A stretch of DNA of 64,000 nucleotides from RGIG5579 sp045541915 (GCA_045541915.1 JAZQJZ010000014.1:22267-86266); one strand, 5' to 3'. Positions 1-7,874 are shown, counted from the stretch's first letter. Numbers and translations are program-made. The notes: generated by a model from the sequence alone, not told the origin.

Positions 1-119
1 CCAAAGAACAGCTTGGAAAGTTCTTTCTTGCGATCTGCATAAACCAAGGACAGAACGAGACATGTGAAAGCTTGTGCAACCAAGGAAATCGCAACAATGA
101 ATCTTGTTTTTCTAGACAT
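1..119 (-). CDS. partial small membrane-anchored protein, unrecognised
   Basis: This is the 5' part of a leftward gene cut by the window edge. The ATG at 119 is preceded by an AGGAG Shine-Dalgarno about seven bases upstream. The 39 visible residues begin MSRKTRF, continue with one hydrophobic segment of about 20 residues (IVAISLVAQAFTCLVLSLVY), and then turn basic (ADRKKELSK), as in a signal anchor or a small membrane protein. It lies 21 bp downstream of prfB on the same strand and could be co-transcribed with it. I do not recognise the family, and nothing can be said about the missing C-terminal part. Confidence 0.55.
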   Translation of the reverse strand, partial: MSRKTRFIVAISLVAQAFTCLVLSLVYADRKKELSKLFF

Positions 120-140
120 AACTAAAAATCTCCTTTTATA

Positions 141-1259
141 TTAATTATTTTTTTCACCTGATTTGAAAATCAGATAAGCATTCATAAAATCATCAAGATT
201 ACCGTCCATTACTTTGTTGATGTCGCCATCCTCGTGGCCGGTTCGATGGTCTTTTGCAAGAGTATAGGGCATAAATACATAGGAACGAATTTGAGCACCC
301 CATTCAATGTTGGTCTTGACACCCTTAATATCTTCGATTTTATCCAATTGCTCACGTTCCTTGATCTCCAGAAGCTTTGATTTGAGCATTTTCATCGCAA
401 CTTCTTTGTTCTGGAGCTGGCTACGCTCATTCTGACATCCAACTACTATTCCGGTTGGAATATGCTTGATTCTGATGGCGGAGTCTGTTTTGTTTACGTG
501 CTGACCACCGGCGCCACTAGCACGGTGTGCTTCAATTTCCAGATCTTCATCGCGAATTTCGATTTTAATTTTTTCATCAAATTCCGGCATAACCTCACAG
601 GAGGCAAAGGAGGTGTGCCGTCTACCGGATGAGTCGAAGGGGGAAACACGAACCAAACGATGGACACCGGATTCAGATTTCAAATAACCGTAAGCGAAAT
701 CACCTTCCACAAGAAATGTAACGCTTTTGATGCCGGCTTCATCACCATCTAAGTAATCGAGAACCTTAAACTTGAAGCCTCTACGTTCGGAAAAACGCAT
801 ATACATACGGTAAAGCATTTCGGCCCAATCCTGCGCTTCAGTACCGCCGGCACCGGGGTGAATGGATACAATGGCGTTACTACGATCGTATTCGCCGGAA
901 AGGAGCAATTTGATTCTTTGATCCTCGTAGGATTTTTCAATGATCCGAATGTCGCTTAAAATATCATCGGTAAAGCTCTCATCCTCATCAGCAATGGCAA
1001 GGTCCAAAAGCTCAAGAGTTGAGGTAAAAAGGGAAGAGAGATCTTGATAGGAGGAGACAGTGTCTTTCACTTCCTTAAGCTCACCTAATACCTTTTGAGA
1101 ATTTTCCGGATCGTTCCAAAAATCTTCAGCAGAGGAAAGAGCTTCCAATTCCTCAAGTTTTTTTGTTAAAACATTGATTCGAAGAGAGGTTGCCAACTCT
1201 TCGATCTTTGGCTGCATATCACGAAGTTGTGATCTTGCTTGTTCAAGCTGGATAATCAA
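141..1259 (-). CDS. prfB: peptide chain release factor 2 (RF2)
   Basis: Class I release factor that reads UGA and UAA stop codons and triggers peptidyl-tRNA hydrolysis on the ribosome. The 372-aa product carries the RF2 anticodon tripeptide SPF at about residues 206-208 (VRVSPFDSSGRRHTSF) and the catalytic GGQ at about 251-253 in RASGAGGQHVNKTDSAIR. The start chosen is TTG at 1259, seven bases after a GGAGG; the longer in-frame ATG at 1286 has no ribosome-binding site. Most bacterial prfB genes have a programmed +1 frameshift with an in-frame UGA near codon 25. Here the frame is continuous through the matching place (SLRINVLTKK), so that autoregulation seems absent. A promoter lies at 1290-1318. 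The gene follows spoVAE on the same strand after a gap. Confidence 0.96.
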   Translation of the reverse strand: MIIQLEQARSQLRDMQPKIEELATSLRINVLTKKLEELEALSSAEDFWNDPENSQKVLGELKEVKDTVSSYQDLSSLFTSTLELLDLAIADEDESFTDDILSDIRIIEKSYEDQRIKLLLSGEYDRSNAIVSIHPGAGGTEAQDWAEMLYRMYMRFSERRGFKFKVLDYLDGDEAGIKSVTFLVEGDFAYGYLKSESGVHRLVRVSPFDSSGRRHTSFASCEVMPEFDEKIKIEIRDEDLEIEAHRASGAGGQHVNKTDSAIRIKHIPTGIVVGCQNERSQLQNKEVAMKMLKSKLLEIKEREQLDKIEDIKGVKTNIEWGAQIRSYVFMPYTLAKDHRTGHEDGDINKVMDGNLDDFMNAYLIFKSGEKNN

Positions 1260-1289
1260 AACAATTCCTCCATGTATTTCCTTCACTTT

Positions 1290-1318
1290 ATTATACTATG
1301 GAGTTTGAAATTTGTAAA
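1290..1318 (-). promoter_or_regulatory. sigma-A-type promoter of prfB
   Basis: On the minus strand TTTACA (1313-1318) is followed after 17 bp by TATAAT (1290-1295). The prfB TTG start is about 30 bp further on. Seen directly; the assignment to the vegetative sigma factor is inferred from the consensus. Confidence 0.75.
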
Positions 1319-1327
1319 TAAAGATTT

Positions 1328-1687
1328 TTATAAATTTTCCGGTTTTCCATTAAAAATGACCCCAAATATCAGGGAAAAGAACATTGCCGCAGTGATTCCA
1401 CCGGCAGTTGCTGTCAATCCTCCGGTTAGTATTCCCAATGCCCCCATTTTATCGACAGCATCTTTAACGCCTTCCGCAAGAGTAAATCCAAAGCCTGTTA
1501 AAGGAATTGTTGCGCCGCATCCAGCAAACTCTACCAGTGGCTTGTAGATTCCTATCGCGGTTAAAATGACTCCTGCACAAACATAACCTACAAGAATTCT
1601 GGCAGGTGTCAGGGAGGTTTTATCAATTAAAATTTGAGCAATGACACAAAGCATGCCACCCACAACAAAACATTTGATCCAGTCCAT
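1328..1687 (-). CDS. spoVAE: stage V sporulation protein AE
   Basis: SpoVAE is a small polytopic protein of the SpoVA complex in the spore inner membrane, which moves dipicolinic acid with calcium during sporulation and germination. The 119-aa length is typical. The sequence shows glycine-rich hydrophobic segments typical of the family (LVGYVCAGVILTAIG, TIPLTGFGFTLAEG, GILTGGLTATAGGITAAMFF). The ATG at 1687 lies eight bases after the end of spoVAD, so the two genes are one transcript. The spoVAC gene that usually stands just upstream of spoVAD lies far away at 11411-11848. Confidence 0.93.
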   Translation of the reverse strand: MDWIKCFVVGGMLCVIAQILIDKTSLTPARILVGYVCAGVILTAIGIYKPLVEFAGCGATIPLTGFGFTLAEGVKDAVDKMGALGILTGGLTATAGGITAAMFFSLIFGVIFNGKPENL

Positions 1688-1694
1688 AGTGATT

Positions 1695-2696
1695 CTACCT
1701 TTCGATTCTTATAAGATGAGCAATTCCCGGAATGGTTTCCTTTTGAAGAACGGTATTTGCGTTTAACAAAGCGCCCGTACCAATGAGCAATAGATTTTGA
1801 ATTTCACCAATTCTTATTTTTTCCATGATATATCCACAGAAAACACTGGCAGAGCAACCGCATCCGGATCCACCTGAATTGACATCCTGTTTTTTGATAT
1901 CATAGATCAAAAGTCCGCAATCGTTGCAGTTGCCGCCAAGGATTAGACCTTTTGATTCGCAAAGATCCAGCAGAATTTCGTGTCCTTCCGCTCCAAGATC
2001 TCCGGTGAGAATGAGATCAAAATCTTCCGGCTTTTGCTCAGAATAAGAAAAATATCTCAAAAGAGTATCAGCGCAAGCGGGTGCCATAGCTGCTCCCATA
2101 TTGGAAGCGTCTGTTATGCCAAAATCGCGAATAATTCCCGGCAAAAATTCGGCAATTTTAGGTAGATTTTCCTGCCCCTCCCGAAGGATTGCACATCCGG
2201 CTCCGGTAACAGTTGTCTGTGAAGAAGGTGATCTTTGACAGCCATATTCCAGAGGAAATCGGTACTGCCTTTCAGCAGAGCAAAAATGCGATGAGGATGC
2301 ACATAGAGCTGTTTTTGCCATGCTGCTTTCAATGCATAATGCAGAAATTCCCAGGGAAAGCGCAAAGGTAGAACAAGCGCCGTATAAACCAACATAGGGA
2401 ATTTGCTTGTCTTTCATACCGAAGGTGCTGGAGGCGCATTGATTGGTTAAATCGCCGGCGAAGGCAAGGTCAATATCCTCAAAGCGTATCCCGGACTTTT
2501 GAATGGCAGTTTCCGTGCACTGACGTACCATTTCCGACTCTGCCTTCTCCCAAGTTGTCATTCCGAATTTGCTATCGGGAGAAGTTAAGTCAAAATAATT
2601 CTTTAACGGCCCTTGCGATTCTAATTTTCCTACAACGCTTGCGCTGTTTAAAATTTGAATTTGCTTTTGAAATTTTTGAATGTTTGTTCGCATCAT
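1695..2696 (-). CDS. spoVAD: stage V sporulation protein AD
   Basis: SpoVAD is the soluble, thiolase-fold component of the SpoVA complex that binds dipicolinic acid at the spore inner membrane. The 333-aa product has the family's thiolase-like landmarks: an N-terminal region with FGMTTWEKAESEM, the conserved YGACSTFALSLGISALCIES stretch, and a glycine/cysteine-rich C-terminal part (GGSGCGCSASVF). Two adjacent ATG codons (2696 and 2693) could start it; the upstream ribosome-binding site is weak (ATGAGATAA). It is transcribed with spoVAE. A sigma-G-like promoter lies directly upstream at 2722-2751, which fits a gene that no longer follows spoVAC. Confidence 0.94.
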   Translation of the reverse strand: MMRTNIQKFQKQIQILNSASVVGKLESQGPLKNYFDLTSPDSKFGMTTWEKAESEMVRQCTETAIQKSGIRFEDIDLAFAGDLTNQCASSTFGMKDKQIPYVGLYGACSTFALSLGISALCIESSMAKTALCASSSHFCSAERQYRFPLEYGCQRSPSSQTTVTGAGCAILREGQENLPKIAEFLPGIIRDFGITDASNMGAAMAPACADTLLRYFSYSEQKPEDFDLILTGDLGAEGHEILLDLCESKGLILGGNCNDCGLLIYDIKKQDVNSGGSGCGCSASVFCGYIMEKIRIGEIQNLLLIGTGALLNANTVLQKETIPGIAHLIRIER

Positions 2697-2721
2697 TTAT
2701 CTCATTTCATTAAATTAAGAA

Positions 2722-2751
2722 TATTATTTCGCGAACCGCATCTTTTATTCA
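2722..2751 (-). promoter_or_regulatory. putative sigma-G promoter of spoVAD-spoVAE
   Basis: On the minus strand TGAATA (2746-2751), 17 bp, then AATAATA (2722-2728). The sigma-G consensus, from memory, is TGMATA with CATAMTA, so only the first base of the -10 differs. The ATG of spoVAD is 25 bp downstream. The elements are seen; the sigma-G assignment is inferred. Confidence 0.6.
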
Positions 2752-2766
2752 GAATTACTTTTCAAT

Positions 2767-2796
2767 AAAAAAAGTGCCCCGAAAATCGGGGCATAG
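2767..2796 (-). terminator. rho-independent terminator after the CofE-like gene
   Basis: On the minus strand the hairpin TGCCCCGA/TCGGGGCA is followed by a run of T. It isolates the CofE-like gene from the spoVAD promoter just downstream. Confidence 0.8.
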
Positions 2797-2806
2797 ATTC
2801 ATTTTA

Positions 2807-4006
2807 TTAGGTTGTATAATTATCAAAATAACCCTGAACAAGAACAACAGGAGTTCCCTTGTCACCGGAACCACTGGTTAAGTCGCAAAGGGAACCAATG
2901 AGGTCAGTCAACTGGCGAGGCGTGGTGCCTTGAGAAGCCATATTACCTACCAAATTGCTCTGTTTTTTGCGAATACTCTCAGAAATGGCCTTAGTCAATT
3001 CTTCACCGGACAGATCCTTGTAGTCATTATCGGCCAAATACTTCAATTTTAATTCATTCGGAGTACCGATCAAGCCGTCAGTGTAGGCGGGGGAAACAAC
3101 CGGATCAGCCAGTTCCCAGATTTTGCCCTGGGGATCCTTAAAGGCGCCGTCTCCGTAAACCATAACCTCGACGTGTTTCCCAGTTTTCTTGAAGATAATA
3201 TCCTGAATCTCAAGAACCAAATTCTTGCAGTCTCTGGGGAAGAGCTTAACGGTTTCTTCGGTGGCTTTGTTGGAGCCTAAAAGGCCATAATTCTCATTAT
3301 AACCGCTGTCGCCGATGGGCGAAGTCATAATATCATCAAGTCCGCAGACAACCTTAGCGCCGGCATTCATTAAGAGCCGTTTACTACGCGCTCTGGTGTG
3401 AATATCACAGGTTATGATATGATCGGTGTAGGGGAGAATCGCCTTTGCCTGGTTGGCAAAGATGATTTCTACTTCAGCACCGGCTTCGCGGATAAGATTG
3501 CTATAATAATCAACGTAATCAACGCCAGTAAATTCATGCTTGTTGCTTCCAAAAAGTTCTCTGTATTTTTTAAGAGACAAAACGTCAGCATAAGGATCAA
3601 CACCCGCTTCATCCAATTTGTCGAGACTAACAAGCTGATTGCCTACTTCATCAGAGGGGTAGCTGAGCATCAAAACAATTTTTTTTGCGCCCATTGCAAT
3701 CCCTTTTAAGCAGATAGCAAAGCGGTTTCTGGAAAGAATAGGGAAGATAACACCAATGGTTCCGCCACCCAATTTGTTCTTGACATCATTTGCAATATCA
3801 GAAACCGTAACATAGTTTCCTTGCGCGCGAGCAACGATGGATTCCGTCATTGAAATCACATCGCGATCCCGAAGTTCAAATCCTTCGCATTCAGCTGCTT
3901 CTAATACGCTATCAGAAACAATTTTTGCCAGATCATCGCCTTCACGGATAATGGGGCAACGGATACCGCGGGAAACGGTACCAACTCTTCTTTTGTTTTC
4001 CATCAT
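2807..4006 (-). CDS. coenzyme F420:L-glutamate ligase-like (CofE family) protein
   Basis: Member of the CofE/FbiB-type ligase family, whose founding enzymes add gamma-linked glutamates to the tail of coenzyme F420 with GTP. The 399-aa product shows the family N-terminal region (VGTVSRGIRCPIIREGDD; DVISMTESIVARAQGNYV), a GGGTIGVIFPILSRNRF segment and a polar central part. Start ATG 4006 is chosen because GGTGG lies nine bases upstream; the longer ATG at 4024 has no such site. Nothing else in the window belongs to F420 synthesis, and many Clostridia carry such a protein without making F420, so the substrate is unknown. The gene has its own promoter (4066-4094) and terminator (2767-2796) and separates spoVAD from the remains of the spoVAC tail. 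Confidence 0.72.
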   Translation of the reverse strand: MMENKRRVGTVSRGIRCPIIREGDDLAKIVSDSVLEAAECEGFELRDRDVISMTESIVARAQGNYVTVSDIANDVKNKLGGGTIGVIFPILSRNRFAICLKGIAMGAKKIVLMLSYPSDEVGNQLVSLDKLDEAGVDPYADVLSLKKYRELFGSNKHEFTGVDYVDYYSNLIREAGAEVEIIFANQAKAILPYTDHIITCDIHTRARSKRLLMNAGAKVVCGLDDIMTSPIGDSGYNENYGLLGSNKATEETVKLFPRDCKNLVLEIQDIIFKKTGKHVEVMVYGDGAFKDPQGKIWELADPVVSPAYTDGLIGTPNELKLKYLADNDYKDLSGEELTKAISESIRKKQSNLVGNMASQGTTPRQLTDLIGSLCDLTSGSGDKGTPVVLVQGYFDNYTT

Positions 4007-4065
4007 AACAATTTTCCACCTCAAAATAGAATCTGTGCAGAGAATGATTGATCCACAACAGAGGT

Positions 4066-4094
4066 ATTATACTACAATTTTTTTCTGTCTTCAA
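4066..4094 (-). promoter_or_regulatory. sigma-A-type promoter of the CofE-like gene
   Basis: On the minus strand TTGAAG (4089-4094), 17 bp, TATAAT (4066-4071), about 60 bp upstream of the ATG. Confidence 0.7.
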
Positions 4095-4127
4095 TATATT
4101 TTTGAAAAAAAATAAAATTTATTTTAG

Positions 4128-4506
4128 TTATGCCGTAATCACCGCAAGGCGCTTTGCAATATGCGCAACGGAGTCTTTATAAATAAATTCATTGAGCTCG
4201 TGAGCACCTTTTCCAATAGAACCGGCGTTATTCAGACAGGGGATGACTTCTGCTGTAATGTACGCAGCTACGGGGGCTGTTTTGATTTCAGGGTTCATTG
4301 TAATGTAAACAGGATACCGGCATTCACAAGAGGGAGAATTTCAATATCCTACTTTCTTTTCTTTGCAATATCAATGATCAAATCGGAGCATTTGTCAATT
4401 TCTTTCTTTAGCGGCGTTGGACTTTAATGGAACAGATTTTCACCAGGAAATCTAGATAAAATGGCTCAAGCTCTTTAATTGCTTGTTCTAAATCTTCGTA
4501 TTTCAT
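4128..4506 (-). pseudogene. decayed M20-family metallopeptidase with a large internal deletion
   Basis: Reading leftward, a GGAGA and ATG at 4506 open a frame MKYEDLEQAIKELEPFYLDF that looks like the start of an M20 (ArgE/DapE/PepT-type) peptidase. It soon runs into frame breaks. Pieces recognisable in other frames are KKEIDKCSDLIIDIAKKRK, then VYITMNPEIKTAPV. Directly after these come GSIGKGAHELNEFIYKDS and AHIAKRLAVITA, which read like the C-terminal end of the same family. The whole catalytic core is therefore missing: about 125 codons remain where a complete gene needs 400 or more. The gene start lies only 25 bp beyond the stop codon of spoVAC-tail remnant A. Recognition is by eye, so the exact subfamily is unsure. 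Confidence 0.65.
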
Positions 4507-4531
4507 TTTTTCTCCATTCATCACGGCCTGA

Positions 4532-4663
4532 TTATATCCAATAAATCAATCCATACACCACACTGGCGCTTAGGCCATATACGATGACCGGCCCGGCGAT
4601 GGTGAATATCCTTGCGCCGACGCCCAGGATGAAGCCTTCGGTTGCTGTCAATATAGAACGCAG
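4532..4663 (-). pseudogene. spoVAC 3'-end remnant A (44 codons)
   Basis: On the minus strand from 4663 an uninterrupted frame of 44 codons ends in TAA at 4532. It contains EGFILGVGARIF, TIAGPVIVYG and ASVVYGLIYWI. The intact SpoVAC at 11411-11848 ends EGFVLGLGAKMF, TIAGPVIVYG, ASVVYGVIYWITTLF. The match begins at the position equal to the Met codon at 11558-11560 of the intact gene, the same breakpoint as in remnants B and C. There is no start signal and no 5' part. The sequence is visibly more GC-rich than the AT-rich DNA on its breakpoint side. Confidence 0.85.
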
Positions 4664-4763
4664 TAATTTTGTAAAGATTCTTTATGTTTTACCGCTTAAT
4701 ATTTCAATTCGGTTGCGATCTCATCAGTAATGCAGAAAGAGACATTTCATATTTGTCACACCT
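4664..4763. other. 100 bp without recognisable gene
   Basis: AT-rich DNA between the breakpoint of remnant A and the 3' end of the glycosidase-like gene. I see no terminator hairpin, promoter or coding frame here. Confidence 0.5.
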
Positions 4764-6209
4764 TTAAACAATGTCTACGCTTCTGCGTTTTGAAACCTTA
4801 TCAAATATTTCAGCATACGGTTTGTCACATTCCCAAAGTATCTGGGCACAAAGCGCCTCGGGGAACCACATTCCACCTGCGAACTGACCTGCCATACCGA
4901 CCGTTACGTCTCTATTACCGTGTTCAAAAATATGCTTAGCCATTTTATGCGCATATTCGCCGTTTTGTAACCATCCGCTCTGAAGTCTGCGCCAAATCGG
5001 TTTAAGCATTTCAATATCGTGTTGAATAACATGCGGTGATGACTCACCCAAAACAAACGGTCCTTCCTGATGAACAAAACGGTCACCTATCCAATCTAAT
5101 GTCATAAATCCTTTGAACAACATACTAACGAGACCGTTATCGCGAAGTGTGAGCATTTTATCAGTGAATTCCACAGTTTTCTCAAATTCTTTTTCGTCGT
5201 GTACGTAAGGATGGTATCCATAAGGGAAAGAGCCGCAATCTTCCCACATTATCTCAACACGCTTGTCAACCTTAGATATAAATTCAAGATGATTTTTCAC
5301 GGAAGTGGCATGCAACCCAAACTGAATAAACAAATGTGGATACTTTTCTAAAAGTTTACTCGAAACCCGGTTTACCAAATCGGTTACTGATTCTGCTATG
5401 ATTTTATTTCCAATCTTATCGGTGTGCAGTTCGGTAAACGATTGAAAATAGATTCCGTCAGCCCCCGTATCCTTATACTGTTCTTCGTATGTTTTAACAA
5501 TATTGTCTGTAAGTTTATCAAATGCTTCCAAATCAATATTGGTACAATTTCTACTCCAGCCCCAAGCAAAGCCCCAAATCACTTTTATATTGAATTCGTG
5601 CGCATATTCCACAATGTCATTTGCATTAAGCGGAACAAAGTCATTCCATATAATCAGTTGATTGAGTTTTAAACGTGCCATATTTTCAATATACTCTCTA
5701 TAATCGTTGATTGGATGTCCCCAAGTGAAAACACTACGTGTTTTTATTGCTGGCGCTGACGAAGTATAGTAATCGGGCAGATTTCCTTCGAAAACTTCAT
5801 CGGCAAGATGCAAGGCACCGTGCCGTGGTGCAGCTTTTACAAAATAATCATCCACAAAATCCACCGCTCCGTAAAATAGTGCGGCAGAGTCGTTTGCGGT
5901 TATCAGAACGATTTTTTGCCCCTCGTTTTCGGGGTTATCCATAACCTTTACAACATAACCGTCCTCTTTAATTTCAGTACGCTCTATATACTTTTGAATA
6001 ATCAAATTTTCGTTATATAAACCAATGACAACTGAATTTTTATTGTTAATTGCAGTTTCAGCTTTTTCACATTCTAATACATGAATCGTATATCGACCCT
6101 GATCCCTTAAAATCAGAGCACCCATTTCCTTATAGATTAGTTCAACCGCCTTTTTCTCCATACCGCAATACGAGGTATATATGATTTTCCAATTTCTTTT
6201 ATTTAACAT
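4764..6209 (-). CDS. TIM-barrel glycoside hydrolase-like protein (GH20-type N-domain)
   Basis: The 481-aa protein begins at ATG 6209 after a strong AAGGAGG; the longer open frame to 6392 has no start signal. Residues 1 to about 130 look like the alpha/beta fold that precedes the barrel in GH20 hexosaminidases and GH67 glucuronidases (CEKAETAINNKNSVVIGLY; ITANDSAALFYGAVDFVDDY). A TIM-barrel-like part follows (FTWGHPINDYREYIENMARL; NQLIIWNDFVPLNANDIVEYA; GADGIYFQSFTELHTDKIGNK; VEIMWEDCGSFPYGYHPY). Glu residues in FTELH and MWEDCG are catalytic candidates, but I cannot assign a family. There is no signal peptide, so it is probably cytoplasmic. It is divergent from an AraC regulator, which suggests inducible use of a glycoside. 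The C-terminus may have been shortened near the cassette boundary at 4663. Confidence 0.6.
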   Translation of the reverse strand: MLNKRNWKIIYTSYCGMEKKAVELIYKEMGALILRDQGRYTIHVLECEKAETAINNKNSVVIGLYNENLIIQKYIERTEIKEDGYVVKVMDNPENEGQKIVLITANDSAALFYGAVDFVDDYFVKAAPRHGALHLADEVFEGNLPDYYTSSAPAIKTRSVFTWGHPINDYREYIENMARLKLNQLIIWNDFVPLNANDIVEYAHEFNIKVIWGFAWGWSRNCTNIDLEAFDKLTDNIVKTYEEQYKDTGADGIYFQSFTELHTDKIGNKIIAESVTDLVNRVSSKLLEKYPHLFIQFGLHATSVKNHLEFISKVDKRVEIMWEDCGSFPYGYHPYVHDEKEFEKTVEFTDKMLTLRDNGLVSMLFKGFMTLDWIGDRFVHQEGPFVLGESSPHVIQHDIEMLKPIWRRLQSGWLQNGEYAHKMAKHIFEHGNRDVTVGMAGQFAGGMWFPEALCAQILWECDKPYAEIFDKVSKRRSVDIV

Positions 6210-6261
6210 AATTTCCTCCTTGAAAATCGTTTGAGTTTCTTTTATAATTATATCGTACTTA

Positions 6262-6275
6262 AGTAGTTTTCTACT
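6262..6275. promoter_or_regulatory. inverted repeat in the divergent promoter region, possible AraC operator
   Basis: AGTAG-TTTT-CTACT lies midway between the two divergent starts. TATAAT-like boxes occur on both strands nearby (6246-6252 region for the leftward gene, 6274-6279 for the rightward gene). The position fits an operator for the AraC protein encoded next to it; this is inference. Confidence 0.35.
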
Positions 6276-6324
6276 ATAATGCTTTTGACAAATATTATAA
6301 CTGTATTGACTTGAAAGGATTTTT

Positions 6325-7149
6325 ATGCTGATAGAAGATCTTAAAATGAAATACACCACTATTCCATTTGCAACTAATACCAGAAACCACAAAAGGAATA
6401 TACTGAAAAATAATATAGATACACTTTTTCATATTCATAAAGAAATAGAAATCATGTTAGTTTTAAATGGCAAAGCCAAAGTATATATTGATACAAAATC
6501 TTTTGAAATTGAAAAAGGAGATATTATTTTTATATCCCCCTTTGTTCCTCATCGTTATACGATTTTATCCGATTTCGACTTTAATCATTACTGTATTTGC
6601 TTTGATTTGGAATTGTTACATGATAAAAATCTAAAAGAAAAACTTGAAGGCGGAACACTCGATATAACAAGTGTAGTAAAAAATGATAAAATCGGTGCAG
6701 AATTTATAAAAAACGCATTTAAAGCAAATGAAAAGAAAGCAAAATCCTGGGAACTTCGAGTTATTGGAAATTTAATGCTTCTTTTTGCAAGATTAATAGA
6801 TGATGAACGTATATTCAATACCACATCATCAGTTAATAAATCTATATATTATCAGATTGTTGACTATATTGCACATAATTTCTACGCCGATATTACATCT
6901 ATGCATATATCAAATCACCTACATATGAACAATAGTTATTTTTGTCGTCTGTTTCGCAAAAATTTCGGTTGTTGCTTTCAAAACTATTTATGTATGTATC
7001 GAATAGATAAATCAAAATCACTTTTGAAAAATACTGATATGTCGATTTCTGAAATAGCAGCACGAGTAGGATTCAACAGTATTGGTTATTACAGTAAAAA
7101 GTTTAAGGAACATACATCTTTAAGTCCAAGAGAATATCGACACTACTAA
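6325..7149 (+). CDS. AraC-family transcriptional regulator
   Basis: 274-aa regulator. Residues about 15-120 form a cupin-like sensor domain with the usual pattern (HIHKEIEIMLVLNGKAKVYI, then KGDIIFISPFVPHRY). The C-terminal hundred residues are the paired helix-turn-helix domain (ADITSMHISNHLHMNNSYF; RIDKSKSLLKNTDMSISEIA; VGFNSIGYYSKKFKEH), ending in the typical LSPREYR. The ATG at 6325 follows AAAGGA at proper spacing. It is divergent from the glycosidase-like gene, so by analogy with other AraC/glycosidase pairs it probably activates that gene when a sugar-like ligand binds. Its DNA is markedly AT-rich compared with the neighbouring spoVAC remnants, consistent with separate origin. It ends in a hairpin terminator. 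Confidence 0.88.
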   Translation: MLIEDLKMKYTTIPFATNTRNHKRNILKNNIDTLFHIHKEIEIMLVLNGKAKVYIDTKSFEIEKGDIIFISPFVPHRYTILSDFDFNHYCICFDLELLHDKNLKEKLEGGTLDITSVVKNDKIGAEFIKNAFKANEKKAKSWELRVIGNLMLLFARLIDDERIFNTTSSVNKSIYYQIVDYIAHNFYADITSMHISNHLHMNNSYFCRLFRKNFGCCFQNYLCMYRIDKSKSLLKNTDMSISEIAARVGFNSIGYYSKKFKEHTSLSPREYRHY

Positions 7150-7180
7150 AAATGAGCAACCAATATAGTTGCTCATTTTT
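7148..7180 (+). terminator. terminator of the AraC gene
   Basis: AAAAATGAGCAAC - 7 nt loop - GTTGCTCATTTTT, a 13-bp stem starting at the araC stop codon. It touches the stop codon of spoVAC remnant B. Confidence 0.85.
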
Positions 7181-7321
7181 AAAGAATTTTACAAATCCAA
7201 TAAATCAAGCCATAAACCACGCTCGCCACCGTACCGTACACGATTACCGGGCCGGCGATGGTAAAAATCTTAGCCCTAGGGCGGGGATGAAGCCCTCTGC
7301 TTGTGTGCAGATAGGACCCAT
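7179..7321 (-). pseudogene. spoVAC 3'-end remnant B (frameshifted)
   Basis: Reading leftward from 7321, ATGGGTCCT opens MGPICTQAEGFI. After a one-base disturbance near 7270-7280 the frame resumes as IFTIAGPVIVYGTVASV and VYGLIYWICKIL, stopping at 7179. This matches the last ~45 codons of intact spoVAC. The 5' break is at the same codon as in remnants A and C. No 5' part of spoVAC is present. Confidence 0.85.
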
Positions 7322-7338
7322 TCATTTTTTTCGAATCG

Positions 7339-7839
7339 GATCAATTTTTTCAGGACAAAGTAAAACACCTCGAATATAGGCATTTACATCGAAACGGCGG
7401 TATGGACCCCAATATTACCGGCGTATTTGCCACACCCGGTATGACCGGCGGCATCAACGCCCAACGGCGGTGTATTCTGTCCCTGACTCCCCAGACCCAC
7501 GGCAACGGCTATGGAATGGGCGCCGCAGATGCCATCACCCGCAGACTTTTTGACCAACTGAACCTGGATATGATCTATCCCAATTCCATCACCTCCACCT
7601 CTCTGGGTTTCTCTAAGATTCCCATGATCATGTCCTGCGACCGCGCCGCCATCCAATTGTGTTTGCGTACCTGCAATCGCATTGATCAGAAAAACCCCCG
7701 AATCATTTGCATTAAAAACACGCTGGCACTCTCGGAATTTGAAATTTCCGAGGCAATGCTCCCGGAGCTGAAAGAAAATATGCAAGTGCTGACCGCGCCC
7801 TATTTCCTGCCGTTTGACGATCATGGAAATCTGTTGTAA
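7339..7839 (+). pseudogene. 3' fragment of a LarA-like (lactate racemase/DUF2088-type) gene
   Basis: An open frame reads through 7339 to the TAA at 7839 and has an internal ATG at 7402 without a good ribosome-binding site. The visible ~165 residues resemble the C-terminal part of nickel-pincer LarA-like isomerases (HLHRNGGMDPNITGVFATPG; THGNGYGMGAADAITRRLFD; NPRIICIKNTLALSEFEISE). Full proteins are above 400 aa, so the N-terminal half, with its cofactor-binding residues, is missing. The truncation coincides within about 20 bp with the breakpoint of spoVAC remnant B (7321), as if cassette recombination removed the 5' half. It converges with the M81 gene across a shared terminator. Family assignment is from memory of conserved motifs. 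Confidence 0.55.
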
Positions 7840-7872
7840 AAAAGCTTGACCTTTCGGTCAAGCTTTTTTAGA
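7840..7872. terminator. bidirectional terminator between the LarA-like fragment and the M81 gene
   Basis: AAAAAAGCTTGACC - TTTC - GGTCAAGCTTTTTT: a perfect stem with A and T runs on both sides. Its stem core GCTTGACC/GGTCAAGC recurs in the terminator at 11375-11408. Confidence 0.85.
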
Positions 7873-7874
7873 TT

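Noticed and set aside
4161..4427. 88-codon plus-strand frame
   Set aside because: Antisense to the M20 peptidase relic; no family resemblance and no ribosome-binding site.
7384..7824. 146-codon minus-strand frame
   Set aside because: It is antisense to the LarA-like fragment, whose sequence has recognisable conserved motifs on the plus strand.
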